From Marthasterias glacialis (taxonomy: Eukaryota > Echinodermata > Asteroidea > Forcipulatida > Asteriidae): a stretch of DNA of 64,000 nt. The notes beneath the pieces are model-generated. The model did not search any database. It worked only from the letters and a program-made list of their open reading frames with translations, and was not told where the DNA came from. The DNA lies in contig OU452234.1 of assembly GCA_911728455.2 (NCBI GenBank), forward strand, positions 5,594,549-5,658,548, read 5' to 3'. The stretch's first letter is position 1. Each line of letters starts with the position of its first letter. Of the stretch, positions 40,279 through 55,200 are shown in pieces. Position numbers and translations under genes: made by a program.

Positions 40279-43200
40279 ATGTCGTCCAAGACGAGGAACC
40301 CTCACCAACTCAAAGAGAGCCCGTCGGCCAAGAGGGCTCGTCGGGAGACGCCATCATCCTCGGAGCCTGAGTATACCAGCGACGAAGAAGAAGGAAACTT
40401 GACCCAAAGTGCTGATTTTGACACGTTGGTATGTTAACCCTTACTCCCTTAGAGAGATTCACCAGGATCCCAACTAACAAAAGTCAACACATTTGGTCAC
40501 TCAACATGCAAACTGTTGGACTCTGATTATGGTGGTATAAATGTACCTGATCCCGTGTAAAGCATAATCAGTTTACTAGTGCAGTACTCAGTCCAACAGA
40601 AACAAACAACATTTAAGTGCTATTATTTGTGGGTTTTTTTTGTTGCCCATACACCGATATGTGTTAAGCACCAGTACTTTCCCGAGTCCCGTGAAACACA
40701 AATAATATTCTTATCCCCGATGCAAAATTCATATCGATCATAACAGAAGTGCTGATTTTGACACTTTGGTGTGTTAACCCTAACTCCCTTGAGAGGGATT
40801 TACTAGGATCTTTCCTCACTCTAACAAAACCCAACACCATAAAGGTAACGCGACACCCAAACTATTGTGGTGGTATAGCCTACGTGTTCCTGATATCATG
40901 TAGAGCTAGTCTTGGCTCAAGACGTTGTTGATCATTTTTCACCATTGCAATCTAACTGCCACCCGCGATTTCAGTACTGCCGCCGCGCTCACACCGTCCC
41001 TTTCGCAAATCAAACATCGAGGGCACTTTTCCAAAAACCTGATTTTCGACAAACCGCTATCAGACTCTCAACTCAGAAACAACAAACCGATTGCTGGCAG
41101 TTGAGGATACACCCTCTTTTGGCAGAAATTACGTAGGCACCGTGTAGTAAGGTAATTATCGCGCCGCCGTAAATGTAACAACGTCTTGACCAAGACTTAT
41201 GTAGAGCATAATCAGTTTAGTAGTGCTCAGTACAACAGAAACAAACAACATGCAGCAGGATTTTCAAGGGGTTGGGGTTACGGGAAAGTACATTTGTTTT
41301 TGGGGGGAGAGGAAATTAATTCTGATCCTCTAGTTTTCAATAAACCTAGAGTAGACCAATTCATTAAGCCCCGCCCTCTTACGTGACTGCTAACCAATCA
41401 CAGCTTTGGCTACGCCACAGAAAGTCAGACAAAAGTCCGACACGATAAAATCCTATTGGAAAATGTAATTATGCCTGCACTCACCTATAATGCGTACGTT
41501 GATGTCATGCAGTTGAAGAGACGCACATTGTGCTGCCCATGTGTACAGTTGTGATGTGGCCAATGCTGTGATTGGTCAATATGTTTAGGGGGCGGGGTTT
41601 ATTAGGTCGGTCTATGGACCCCTTGCACTGATGTCGCACCCGGCAACTGTCCGCCCATGGTCTGCCGTGTTGTTAACATTTACAGGTATGAGAACATGCG
41701 CATTTTAAGTCATTTTCAAAACCCTCCAAGATTTGCCGATAATTTGTTTCTGTTTTTTTTTTTTTTTTTTTTTCACACAGAGTGAAGCAGAGTATGGAAT
41801 CATTGAGCATGTCGGCGTCAAAAATTTCATGTGCCATAAACGTCTGGAATTCAACTTTGGCCCTAATGTCAACTTCATTGTGGGGCGAAACGGAAGTAAG
41901 TATTGACAACGGAAACCAGTACTTGTTTTGCTGATCTTTAGATTTGTTTTTTTGATGTTTTGTTTTTGGGTTTTTTTTGGGGTGGGTGGGGGGTGGGGGT
42001 CGATAAATGAAAATGTACTTCTATTTGAACTTTTGTCATCGTAAAGAAATGCATCAATTTCAACGAAAAACAAAAATCACTTTATGACATTTATGGGAAA
42101 CAAAATGAATAGACTGATTCCATTAAGCCCCGCCCCAATACATATTGACCAATCACAGCATTGGCTACATCACCGCTGTACACATGGGCAACACGGTGTG
42201 CGTCTCTTCAATGCCACAGTGCACAACTGCACGACATGCGTGCGTGCAATAAGTAGACGCACGCTTGTTTATGTTTTCCAATAGGATTTGATCATGTCAG
42301 ACTTATTTAGGACTTTGATGGCGTAGCCAAGGCTGTGATTGGTCAGGACAGAAGGGGCTGAGCTTAATGGTTCGGTCTATTGAACCGTTGCACATACGTC
42401 ACACTCGGAGCCTGTGCCACGCTCACCGTTTTGGAAGTCTATAGATAAGTGTGTAAACCAGGCGTCGTCTAAAATTCATGCTACACCATACAACACAAAG
42501 GGACATTGACGCAACCAAGATTAATGTGATGATGATGTCACAAGAATAGATTGTGTTCAAACCAAGTGACTTCGGCTATGGCTTCGGACGTTGGCTGCTG
42601 CGGTCACATCGAAGAATGGGCCGTTTCAGCCATCCAGCCATAGCCGCTAAGCCGTCAATTCCGACATCGCCTAATTCTAAAACATTTCCAGAATTTTTTT
42701 TTTTTTTTTTTTTTTTATTGGTAAATGTTCCACATTTCCTTAAAATTTGAATACTTCAAACATAACTTTTTACCTCAATAGGGAGGTTTAGCTACGCGTA
42801 CTTACCTGAACGTCAACGTGAGCATGTGCAACATTTTTTGCGGACATCACATAAAAAAGTTGCGCAAACGTATCAAACTAACCATTTTCACATTGATACG
42901 TCCATGTAGTCGACCGTACGCGAGCTGGCATGCGCAAAAGTGATGACGTCATCTGGCAACAGCGCAAACTGTTCACGCTTATGTTTATTCTCACATAACG
43001 TGCAGCTGAACCTCCCTAACCTTTCATGTGTGAACAAATCGCTCAATCTACCCTTTACAACCATTTGACAAACTGATGAATACAGAGTTCTTATTTAACA
43101 CTTCATCACCACTGTACTTGCGTACGTGCCTATATTCTGGAACAGCTGTGTGGACATGCATGACATGAAAGTAAATTCACGTTACTTCTGACAGCACTGG

Positions 43201-46200
43201 GTCTGTGTGAGTTTCCAACACTCGACAGTCAAACTCAAATAAAACGCACAAGTTTTCACACGACATAACGATTGAAAGCCTTTTACTCACAATCAAGTTG
43301 ATGCCTTGCCTTTACAATTGCTGAAACTGTATGCCTCCACATATGATATAAACCATTTGGTGGATTTTGACTATGATTTTTGACAAGCAAAAAGGTTGAA
43401 AAACTGTTTTCCTAACACGGTCCTGTCAGCCTTGCGACACTGAATCACAAGAGGGCGCTATTCAGGTTTACTGGTGATGTCGGCACTAACACCTTGCTCA
43501 GTCACAAGTGAATGCTCAATTTGAGTTCCTCAGACTACATCCAGTGTTGCTTTGTCACATGGTCAGGGGCAAGCTTTTTCTTAGTTACATAAGAGACGCA
43601 AAAACACCCAAACACAATTCTCAATGAAATGTGTTTCACAAGGGTACCAGTCTTTGCTGGTCTGGAGAATGCAGTAAAAAAAAGCTTTCCCCTAACCATG
43701 TGACATAGCAACACTGGATGTAGTCTGAGGAACTCAAATTGAGCATTCACTTGTGACTGAGCAAGGCATGGTACTAGACATCATTCAAATCTAACTCGCA
43801 AGTGGCTAAATCAAGTTGGCTCTGCATAAATGCTGTACAAGTACAGTGGTGATGAAGTGTTAAATAAGAACTCTGTATTCTTCAGTTTGTCAAATGTTTG
43901 TAAAGGGTAGATTAAGCGAATGGTTCACTTGTGACCAATCAAGATGTTGTACATCATACAATGCCATTCAAATTCAACTCGCAAATGCGGCTTTTTATAA
44001 GGCCCATTTATATACACCATCAAACGTTGATGTGACGCCAACCATGCCAGAAACATCGGGGCAAACCCCTTTTGTTAATGATAAGTGCATGGGGTTCTTT
44101 TACATGCATTACACAACACACAGGACCTACTACTTAACGCCCCATCCGAAGGACAGAGCACTAATGGTTAAGTGTCGTTGCTCAAGGACACAAGTGCCCA
44201 GACCTTGACTCGAACCCATATTCTGACAACACCAAAACTTAACTCCTCTGTGCAGGACCACTTAGCCATGACACTCCAAGCTTTCTTTTCTTTGTGAACT
44301 ATAAACTTGAAAACGACATCATTGATTTTATTTTGTTTGGCTAAGGTGGAAAGAGTGCCGTCTTGACGGCCATTGTTGTGGGTTTAGGAGGCAAAGCTTC
44401 AGCTACCAACCGTGGCACGTCAGTGAAGAATCTCATCAAAAACACAGAACAGTAAGTAGGACCAATGGACAACCAAAAGTTTAATAATCTTTTTATTATA
44501 ATTTGACCCCCTATTTTAGCAGCTAGACTCAATCGAACTAAACTCAGGCTCAGTTGTGAAACCTTGTTTTTGGTCACTGTTTCTAAGCTTGTGCGATACT
44601 GCTTTTATTCATCCATGACATATCGTCAGAAATATATTGCGATATTTGATCTTAATGCGAGTGTCTTTGGAATCCTGCAGCATTGGGTGAACTTTTTCTT
44701 AGGTTTCTCCCCAGCCTTTCCTGGGGAACCAATCAACGTGCAATCACAGAAATAAATTGACATCAATTACATGTATAATGTGACCCAAGAGCATGTTTTT
44801 TTAATACTTATGTAAATTTATATCTTGCATCATGCTGATTGGTTCCTGAGAAAAAGTTAATCTAATACTGCAGGATTCCCAAAATGTTAGAGTGGGTCGA
44901 GATGGTTAAATCATGCCAGAAGAGGGCGCTATTATGAATTACTACAAATGTACATACACAATCCACTAGTGATCACTGACCTCTTGGGCCAAGACTGACC
45001 ATAAATAAGTCCTGAAGTACACCATGCTCCAAGTATGACCTCAATTAAGACAACTTCGTCATCTATCATCCGACCTGATACTTCACGGAGGCAATTGCTT
45101 CTGTTGCCTCTGGTCCATGCCTTTGAAATGTTCCAGTACAAATTTACAATTTCCTCATAGAGGTGCCTTTTATCAAGAAGAAAATGCCTTGGTGCCCTTG
45201 CCCTTTCAAGAACAAAGCAATCAGGCCTGTTTCATTTGTTCCCTACATTTTGTCAAGCCCTGAACACATTGTTCTACATTTGCCGACAAAGCGTGTGATG
45301 TCATCACTGCCATAGAACGACATGCAACAGCGCCCTCACTGAGGTCCTGGTGGGCGTAAGTTTACTGTGGGAAAAGGGTGATGAATAAGGTCTATTGGCA
45401 AAAGTATTTTTTTATCCATAACATCTTCATAAAGTTATACACTGAAGATTGTACTAAAAAAATCAATCAATGTTCTCACTTCTATCTAATCAGAGTTGCT
45501 GAGATCACCATAAAGCTTCGCAACCGTGGTCCTGACGCCTACAAACCCAACTTGTACGGAACAACCATCATCGTGGAGAGACGACTCAAATCTGACGGGA
45601 CGTCTAGCTACAAACTCCGCTCCAAGGCAGGGAAGATCATCTCACAGAGATATTCAGATCTGCAGCAAATCAAGGACCAGTTCAATATTCAGGTCAATTT
45701 TTTTGTTCCCTTATTTTGTTCTACTGAAGAAGGTTTTGGGGGGCCAAGGGGTCTGGTCTTGGCTGCAAGCTGTGAGTTGCGACCCACAAGTGGGTTGTGA
45801 AACAATTCAGGTGGGTCGCCAAATTTATGCAGAATCGCTAAATTTATCACTTGTTATATCATTCCATGAGCAATCGCAATTGAAAAAACGTGGTATTTTT
45901 CCTTAATCATTTACTTAACAGTTCAATGCAACTAATCATAAATATTTATAATAAAATAAAACTGCTACAATAAATTAATTACTCTTGCTTAGATGAGCCT
46001 TTGTTTTATGACATTACCTCTTCAGCAGAGGGTTCAATTGACTGGCAGCTGGGCGGCGTTCGAGTCCCTGAAATGTTTATTGGGGCGCTGGCTTGAAAGT
46101 TAGCAGACCTTTGGTCCAGTGCACCAAAATCTACTTTATAAATGCCCTCCCCCTCACCCCAACATTTTTCGGGGGTGTCAGTTGATGTTCATAAGACAAT

Positions 46201-49200
46201 GTTTACGAATGCCTCGTTTACACTTCATGGGAATGCGAAGTGAATTTGACATCACAAATTTGCAACAAGTCGAATTGGGCTAAACTCTTGAGAAACATTC
46301 ACTGCGAATTGGCTCCGTATTTGCATGAAGTATGAAACGGGCTTAACAAGGCCCCTGCCCAACCTACCCCAACACAAAATCGTTGGAGCCAGTTTGTGCG
46401 ATGTGGTCGTGGCTTACAGTGGAATTACGTCACACTTAACCCTCAGCGCAACCATATTAATCAAAAACTTCCCTTGATCCAGGAGGATAAAATTTCGTCC
46501 ACCCTGTCTTTAAGGTCAATAACCCACCCTGCAAGCCCAAAGCCAATATAAATCACTGTGGGGGTGAATTGGAGTGCCAGCGAAGACTTAGACTTGTGCT
46601 ATTTAAGATCCACGTGCCGCACAAGCTGTTTTCACAAATTGCATACCGCCCTGTGCCAAGGATCCTTAGCACAAGGTCAATCAATTACTATACTGAGACA
46701 GGTGGCTGCTGTCTTTCAACACTCCTTACTCTGCAGTGGTTAGGGTCTGTCCAATGGGAGTCTACAGGCTTGTGGGGTATACCAGGGGTGAGGATTACAT
46801 GGAATCTTGGCCTTATTGGCCCATTGAGAAAAAAAATTATGACCATATTTGGTAAAATGTGGATTATTTTTTAACCTCCCCGCTGACGCGAGAGGGCGAA
46901 CAAGGATAGGTTGTACAAGCGATTTTGTCATGTCTTTGTTTGATGTCATTACAGATTGATAACCCTATGTCCATTCTCAATCAAGACACCAGCAGAAACT
47001 TCCTACATTCCCAGGACCCCAAAGACAAATATACAGTAAGTTTGCACATTTTGTATCCCTTTTCAAATGACAAGAAAAACGAAGAGTCCTTGCGAAAAAA
47101 TATCAAGCTTTCTGATGCTTTCACACGACAAAGTTTAATAATTTGACCATGGTAGCATGAGATGAGATTATAGATGTAGCTGGTTAACACTAAAGCCGCG
47201 TTCGCGTTGAATTAATATTTTAACCGAGACCATGGGAAACTTCCAATGGGTAAATCTTACCGGTGTCCGCACAGCCATTGCGCGTCCAACTGTAAACCAG
47301 CCGTTCGTGGTATTTTACCGGCCAGTTTTACCAAGACGATGCGTCCGCACTGGACTTTTTGGCTCGGTTAGTTTGACCAGGTTAATTTACCTGGGTGAAA
47401 TTTGACTGGGCTGTTTTGCACTGCACTTAAAATGGTCAAGTTACCGATTTGTTTGTTTAGTTTTTTAAAAAAAGTCCAATGTGAACACAGCTTAAGCTAA
47501 TGATTACTAGTGGTGTGTCGTGGCCGAGTGGTTAGTGCGTCGGACTCAAGCTCCGGTGGCTGAGTCATCGGAGTGTGGGTTCGAGTCCCGGTCATGACGC
47601 TTGTGTCCTTGAGCAAGACACTTAACCATAATTGCTCCGTAAAAGTCGAGGAGGTAGAGCCTTCTGCTCTACCAGCCAGGCTTCTGATGGATGATACCTA
47701 AGCCTACATCCTTATGGACTGTAAAGGGGGTTACCCTGTTTCAGCCCCAGGAGTAGGTGGCAACGGCCCCTGGAAAAAAACAGTTGATTTGTAGCCCACA
47801 CCTCGAGTGGCTTACTGGCCTTGTGTGTCTGGCGACTTCCATAAAAATTTTTTTTTAAAAAGTGAAATGTTGACGTTCCACACAGGCAAACGTTTCACAT
47901 GACCGTTTAAAGAACCTGCATCAGGCAAGCAATTTGGACCTGAATTCGCTGTTTTCAAACCTGTACACATGTTCACAATCCAGACGCATACGAGATAAGA
48001 CTGCTTTCGCATGGAACGTCATTCGATGAAGAACGAAACATTTTACAGGAGAGAGTGGACGAGGTTCCACACGAAAAGAATTTGCTAGCCTATTAGGTTG
48101 AGGCCTTGGACAAAATTTCTCAACATTTGTGAAAAATTTGGCAAGGAGTGTAGCGCATGTACAAAATTACTGTCCTTTCGCATGAAGCTAATGTCTAATG
48201 TTTGCAAACTTTGAGAAAATTTAGCAAGGAATGTCGGATTTTTTCGTGGTTTTTATATCATTTTTTTTTTTTGTTAATATTTTAAACATATCTCAAGAAT
48301 GATCAAGAGCCCCCCCCCCCAAAAAAAAAAAAAAAAAGTTGCTTTACATGTTTTGTTTCAAAGCAGATATTTGCAGGAAACCATTTACTCAGACAGAATA
48401 CCTACAAATGACTTTTTTTCGGCTGGTAACCTGATTCTGCTCAGCGAAACATTTCTTGGCTTAGCAAATTTATGCAGCTCCATAAAAATGGCCCTTGATT
48501 TTCCTGTCTGTGGAATTTTTTTTTTTTTGCAGTTTTTCTTGAAGGCAACCCAGCTAGAGCAGATGACCGACGACTACAACAACATCCAACATCATAAAGA
48601 GCTGATGAAAAATACGCTACTGCGGAAAGAAGAGGTGAGAGGTCAAAGGGTTCAGGGTCATGGTTTTTTATCAGTCATGCAACTTTTCAGCCAGTGGACT
48701 CCTCGCATAAGACATCACATGCTCAAACAGCGCCCTCACTGAGGTCAAAAGGAGGCGGATCATTGGCTGACAGTTGCTCTTGGCGCATACAAATGTGCGC
48801 GTATCCATTAATGTCCTGTGCACGCTTGCGCTGGCCGTTGCATCACCATATAATAATGATGGCACCCTTTGTGATGTGACGGCCAGCGAGCGCTCGCATG
48901 CAGTGACTGGGGTAGAGTTCATAATTCCTTGTACAGCCACAGGCCTGCTGTGATCATGACGACAGTCCCCCTTTAAGGACATATTGTAGGAAAGACTGCT
49001 TAATTCCTGTTTGGAATTCTTATTTTTCCAGATTCTTCCAGAGTTGGAACGAGAGGTACTGCAGAATGAGCAACGGTTCAAAGATCTGGACTCCATACAA
49101 AAGCTACAGAAGAAGCGAGAAAGCTTAATGCATATGGCTGCATGGTCCCAAGTGGCTGCGGAAGAAAGAGTAATTACAATACTAATAATATAATAACCAT

Positions 49201-52200
49201 GTTATAAGAATAATACACAGTTCTTATGTAGCTTTATCACACCCGATGGGCGTCTCAAAGCACTCATTTTTTTTACGACAGGTATGCAGAGCTATGTTTG
49301 AATTATGAGACCCATTTATACAGCGCCTTGTAAGGGTTTACAAGGTGATCAGGAGTAAACTACAGCCAAACTTGCCAGAAACACCGGGGCAAAACCCCTT
49401 CTCTTAACGATAGGTTTGCTGTGTTTTTATATGTATTATTGGACCTACTACTGTTCGACCCATCTGAAGGACAAAGCAATGAGGGTTTTTTTTATTGAAA
49501 GTTTTACAATGTAATCCATGTAAGATATTTGATTGGAAAATTTGTATTTTTAATGTTTTGAAATATTTTTGTACCGTACTTTCAAAATGGAATTAGTATT
49601 GCGGCCTCTTGCTGTCTAAAATACAGCATATTGTTAAGTGTCTTTCTCAAAATTACAAATGCTGTGACTGGCTCCCAAACCCACACTCTGACTCAGTCAA
49701 TAGTTTTGGGGTTTTTGAAACTATTTCCCGCTTTGTGAACTATTTCCCACTAATGAAGCGCGTGCGGTGAGTATGGTGCAGATTTCATGCCCTGGGCTAT
49801 ATTAGTTCACCCTACGCGACCGTGTTTCAGCCAATCAGGATAAAGAACCAGGGAGAGGTGTGTTATAATATGAAATATGGACCAGTGAAAACGCTGGGGG
49901 ACCAGTGAAATGACAAGCTAACTAGTCCTGCTGGCTAGTCACTGAAAAAAGTTAATCCTGATGTATATGCCAGCCTTAGAGCCAGAAGTAGCAGAAAGCC
50001 AGATCATGTGACCAATATGTGTGCGTATGACACACTGACCCCGTGCTCCAACGTCACACGAGGCTACTGTCTGCCACGCTTGCCAGTTTGGGAGTCAAAA
50101 TTGCATGTCAAAGTTATATTAAGCGTGTAAATGCAGCATCGACTAAAATGAGCATTACACTGTATAACACACAGGGACATTGACTCCCAAAATGGTGCAA
50201 CCAAGATTTTTTTGGTGATGATGTCAGATGGATTGGGTCAACACCAAAGCAATTAGTCATTGTTCAGTCTCACATTGTACCCTTTTGCTTGCAGGTGTTG
50301 GAAGCCATGCAGAGAGAACTAAAACAAGAGGAGAATCGCACTCCAAAGTTTGACGACAAAATCCAAACGTCACAGGTCTGTACAGTTATTTCATTACTCC
50401 ATAAGCGTTTCCAAGAATGGGGGACTTTTTGGAACACTAGGTGGCAGCAGACTTTATAAGTAGGTAAATCTATTGTTCCAAGAATTGTTCACATGCTCGG
50501 AATGATGTATACAATGGAAAATTAATTATCTGGTATGTCTGCTGCCACCTAGTGGCCCAAAGTTTCCTAATCAACAGCTTTCAGTAACGCCGATCGTGTG
50601 ATCTGGTATGTCTGCTGCCACCTAGTGTCCCAAAGTTTCCTAATCAAACAGCTTTCAGTAACGCCGATCTTGTGGTCTTGGAAAAAAACTGAAGGTCGGT
50701 CTACATTTTTTTCCCCACAGTCTTTCCATACGACCTAGTGGTTTGTGACCCACAAAAAAATAATTTACAGGCTTGATATTCTTTCTATTTTAATAAAACT
50801 TTTGATCTTTTTCCCCTTAGAAAAATCAGCAAACTTGCTATTAAATGAAAACCTGAAAGGACTTCCAAAGCGTATCATTTATAGGCCAGCCCTTCCACTC
50901 ATTAAAACTTTTCTGCCTTTCTTCCAAGGGCCAAAATTTATATAACTGAATATTCAAAGGATGATACAGCATTGTTTTTTTTTGAAGAGTACATTAAATT
51001 TATACTTATTTCGAAAAAAAAGAGAAATTCACGATACAACCAGACAGATTTTGCATACATTCCTGTTCTTATTTCATGGGTTCAAATTGAAATCCAGAGT
51101 ATAAAATTTTTCCTTTCTGATAGCTGAGATCCAGACAGAAGCATTTCTCAGTTTTCAGATTTCAATTCGTTCATAAAAGTTTGCCGATAATTTCCAGTCA
51201 TATATATCTTACCTTTAAAGTATGGACTAGTGTAAATGCTTGTGAAAGCCAAGCATGTGGCTAGACGTTGCAATAAAAAAGTTAGGGCAAACCCCGAGTA
51301 GTAAGCTCAACTTCAGTGAAAATGTCTGTGATATCCTTCTGATCCCTTGGGATGAAACTTCAAAAGCCATGTTTGTGGCTAGCCAGTGAAATAAAAAGTT
51401 AGGGTAGACCCTCAGTAGTAAGCTCAACTTTAGTGAAAATCTCTGTGAAAACCTGATCCTTTGGGGAAGGAACTTTAAAATGTTGTCAAATTCCTTCTTT
51501 CCTTGTCTTCAGGCTAAAGTAGAGAGCAGCGAAGCCCATCACCGCAGTCTACAGGATCAGTTGAATGAGCTGGGTGAGAAGATGAAGGAACTACAACCCC
51601 AACATGCCATGGCAAAATCAGAGATGGATAAACAGAAGAAGAAAGAAAGAGAGATAACGGTAAAGGCCCCCTACAATTCCTTCCTCCCCACCATTGTTAC
51701 CTCATCACTCCCCCTCCTCCCACCCCCTACTAGAGTAACATTTTTTGTTATAGCTCTCTAAAAATGTTGATACATCAATGTTTTTAATCTTGAATAATGC
51801 ATTCATTCCATTGAACATAATTTCAATTAGCACGCCATACGCCTAAAAGATTAGCGGTAAAGGCCCCCTACCGACCATCCCCCTCCCCACCGTATCTCAC
51901 CACCATCCCCTCTCCCACTAAAGTAACATTCTCTGCTACCTAGCTTTCTGAAAATTTTGATGCAAAATTGTTGTTCATTTTGAACGATGCTTTCTTTTAA
52001 TTGGATAAACACGCCATCACCTATAAAAGCTGTGAAAATTTCATCAGATTGAGGGGTCACATTTACAAAGAGTAAAGAGAAACAAGTTTTAGTTTAGTTG
52101 TCTTGCTGACAGACCTATGCTCCATGACCAGCCAAGGCAGGATTCAAACTCGCATTGTGATGTCTCGGGCACCAGACTGCGGGTCTGTGTCTTTTGGCGA

Positions 52201-55200
52201 CTCCAAAACAGAAACAAGCTTCTGGCAGACAATTCACTTTGCTGAAACAATTTCATGAACGTTTGCAACTACAGAAAAAGGTCAGCTCCCAGCAGAACCA
52301 GGTGAAGAGTTTGGTGGGCGATAAAAACGACCTCCAGCAAAGAATCGATGAACTGAAAACCAGGTATGTTGTACATGAGTTATGTATTGAAAAATCACAA
52401 CTATAGCAAGGTTGTTTATTTAATGGAAAGAATCCGTACCACTGCAAGAAAGTTTTTGTAAAGTTAGGGTGGCATGGGTGGCTCGTGCGTAAAGCACTTA
52501 GCTCTCACCAATGTGGCCCAGGTTCGATACTCGGCTAGGGTCATATGTGAGTAGAGTTGTGCCTTGGTTCTCTCCGGTGCCATGAGGGTTTTTCTCGGGG
52601 CCAACCGGTTTTCTTCCCTCCAGAAAAAATTAAACACTTTTGAACTCAGGCTGTGCTCCGTGGTCATATATGGGTTGATGTGGCTGGCTGCCGAAGGCGC
52701 CCTTGAATGCCTGCAGCCCGACCACATAGTAGCCGCGTCCTTCGCAATTCAGCTTCTCAGCTGCCAGTAAGGATGATTAGCATCCCAAATGATTATTATA
52801 TTTACCGTTAATACAGCAAGTTCCCATATTCTTGAAAAAATCGAAACTACTGCAAGTTTTTACATTTATTGAAAAATCATAAGTACAATTTATTTTATTT
52901 CCAAGGATATTTAACAGGGGGATAAATAGCTTAGCTGTTGTAAACTTCTTACCAAAAAGCCCTGTGGTATAAATTTGAACACTATTAATGACCTTACGTT
53001 TCAACTCTAGCAGAGTCTTTCTCAAAGGCTGTTTTTAATGGATTTACATAAAGCTGCTTAAGCACAAAAGCAGCTAAGCATAAAACACTCACCAGAAGGA
53101 GGTTACCAGCCAAAAGACCTTTCCACATGAACCATCTGCGACTGGCTTCCTGCTAATTTTGGGAGAAAATTGTTCAGCAAAATGTTCTATTGAAGTCAGC
53201 TTCAAGAAACTTGGAGCTGGGTCAAATATCATAGCGCTGCTTCAGCAGAAATATGTAGGATACCAGTCACAGATCGTGCATGTGATATTGCATTTTGGCT
53301 GGTAACCTTACTCTGGTGAACATAATTTTGTTGTGCTTAGCTATTTTTTGTGCTTTTAAGCCCCAGCTCAACATTGGTAAGAAGAAAAACATAAATGTTC
53401 ACAGATTTACATATACCTTACATGGTATAAAGATATTGATGGTAGAAAACTTTCCTTGAAAAATTTCTGCCTGAAGTTCGATCGTTTTTGAATTACCATT
53501 TTAATAAGATCTATAATTTAGTCTCATGTGAGACGAAAACTCTGCAGAAGAATTCATACTAAAATGCCAAATTGTGTTTTTGTTTTTTTTCTCTCGCAAC
53601 TTCAACAACGAAATGAACTGAAATTTTCGCGGGTTGGTTTTATTGCTTATATTTTGATTTGTGCAAAGAATGAAAGCATTTACAGACACTTTAGGCCATT
53701 TTTTTAAAAAAAATTTTATTACTTCGATTACAGAATCGCCGCCGAAAAAATTGACTTTTGGAAAAAAATTAAAAATTTTCGCCGCCGGAAAAAACAAATT
53801 TTGGGAAGAAAAAAAACAAAAAAAACCCTTTAATTCACCTTTCGCCTGCTGGCCACCACAACACAAATACACCAGGATCCGGCACACATACACCACACAG
53901 TCTTGGGTTGTGTTGTTTTGGTGCCATTTATGTTCACATCGCATATTCATTTGTGTCTCGGCATGTACATCGTGCGTGTATGTACATATGCACATTTAGT
54001 ACATGGACGAACAGGAGCCGTGCTCAAAAATACTCTCCCAGGCGCATGGATAAAGACAGGGGGCCATACGTAAACTACATGAAGGCTCAACGCTCGTATC
54101 CATTCTGGTCATTTCGGCCTGGACGGATCCATGGCAACCAAACCCACATGTCCACACCTCTCGTGTGATGTAAAGAGCGCGCGCCAAGCGGGATCTCTCA
54201 TCAAGCAAGGCACGGGGACGTTCGAAGTAGAGCCATAGATGGTAGAGCCGTGTGCATGAAGCAAGTGTCGAGGGACGGGGAGTGGGATGTACGCAAAATA
54301 TTCAATTTGATGGGGCCTTACACCCGCTTACTTAAAGGTTAAAGCTAGCTGAATCATTGACATTGTTTCCCGAGTCTGGCCTATTCTATTTTCATGGTAC
54401 ACGGGCGCCGCCATATTAGATTAAAGGGCGCCACCATATTAGATTAAAGGGCGCCGTCCTTTTTTTTTTTTTTTTTTTTTTTTTTCCCCGCTACTCGCCC
54501 AACATTGTGCACCAGATAATCCGTAATCCAAGTAATAAAAAAAAAACGGCCTTACCAAAGTTGAGCTGGGGCTTTAAGCAGTTCTATGAAATTTTGCACT
54601 GTTTAGATGGTCCGTCAGATTCTATTGTTAGCGTTTCTTTTTTACAGTGCACGTAGAGACTATGAGGATGAGAGGAAGATTAGAGAAGCAGACGTCCAGA
54701 GGCTGCAGGAACATATCAAGGCCCAGGAAGCTCAGAAGGCAACCACTGAGCAAGACCTAGAGCAGTTTGCTACCGCTGTCAACAGAGCTAAAGAATCGAC
54801 CTACGCACTCAAGTAATTATTGTTGTGTCAGTGCAAAAAAAAAAACAACACAAATCTTCCAAAACCGCATTTATGTTTACACAAGAGTTTGAAAGTGCAA
54901 AACCGTTGTATTCGGCATAAAGTATCCCAGATGAACACACAAAACCTTGCAGCTCTGGCCAAGTTCGGGCAAGGACCTTTTGTCGACTGGTGGCTGATAT
55001 TAACTGGTACTCATTCTCAAAAACATGTGTTGGGTACCAGGCAACATCGACCTCTAGTCGACAAATGGTCCTAGCGCGAACTTGGCCTTTATTTGTTTTA
55101 ACTTAACCTTGTTTTATTTTCCTTTTTTTTCTGTTTTTTAATTGTGTAAACTTTTGTTGGTGTAATCTTTTTATAATTTCTGTTTTTGTGCGTACGTGTT

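Larger units (their letters stand above)
40279..47035 (+). other. SMC6: SMC6-A exons 1-5: N-terminal tail and ATPase head
   Basis: Exon map: E1 40,279-40,428; E2 41,781-41,895; E3 44,346-44,451; E4 45,494-45,692; E5 46,955-47,035. E2 starts [20 protein letters not shown] and ends inside the P-loop. E3 is [21 protein letters not shown]4 has [11 protein letters not shown] and [17 protein letters not shown]5 has [16 protein letters not shown] and PKDKYT. The last residue of E5 is T where copy B and human SMC6 have K. Confidence 0.93.
48533..54812 (+). other. SMC6: SMC6-A exons 6-11: first coiled coil
   Basis: Exon map: E6 48,533-48,634; E7 49,032-49,169; E8 50,295-50,375; E9 51,513-51,659; E10 52,212-52,363; E11 54,648-54,812. 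The E10 start follows 'actccaaaacag' as in copy B; an alternative acceptor at 52,274 is possible. E6 differs from B at about 11 of 34 residues and E7 at 15 of 46, far more than the hinge exons. E11 has a single acceptor, unlike the amplified one in B. Confidence 0.89.

Noticed and set aside
45693-46954. Additional exon in SMC6-A intron 4
   Set aside because: Open frames here have no counterpart in copy B and no SMC6 similarity, and E4 joins E5 in phase.
47514-47600. tRNA-Leu(CAA) gene
   Set aside because: The arms are recognisable but the same head recurs many times, each followed by a SINE body. No copy looks like a clean tRNA gene.
53501-53999. Overlapping 164- and 112-residue open frames
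   Set aside because: Low-complexity, A-rich and T-rich translation inside the 1.2-kb TIR element, with no domain recognised.
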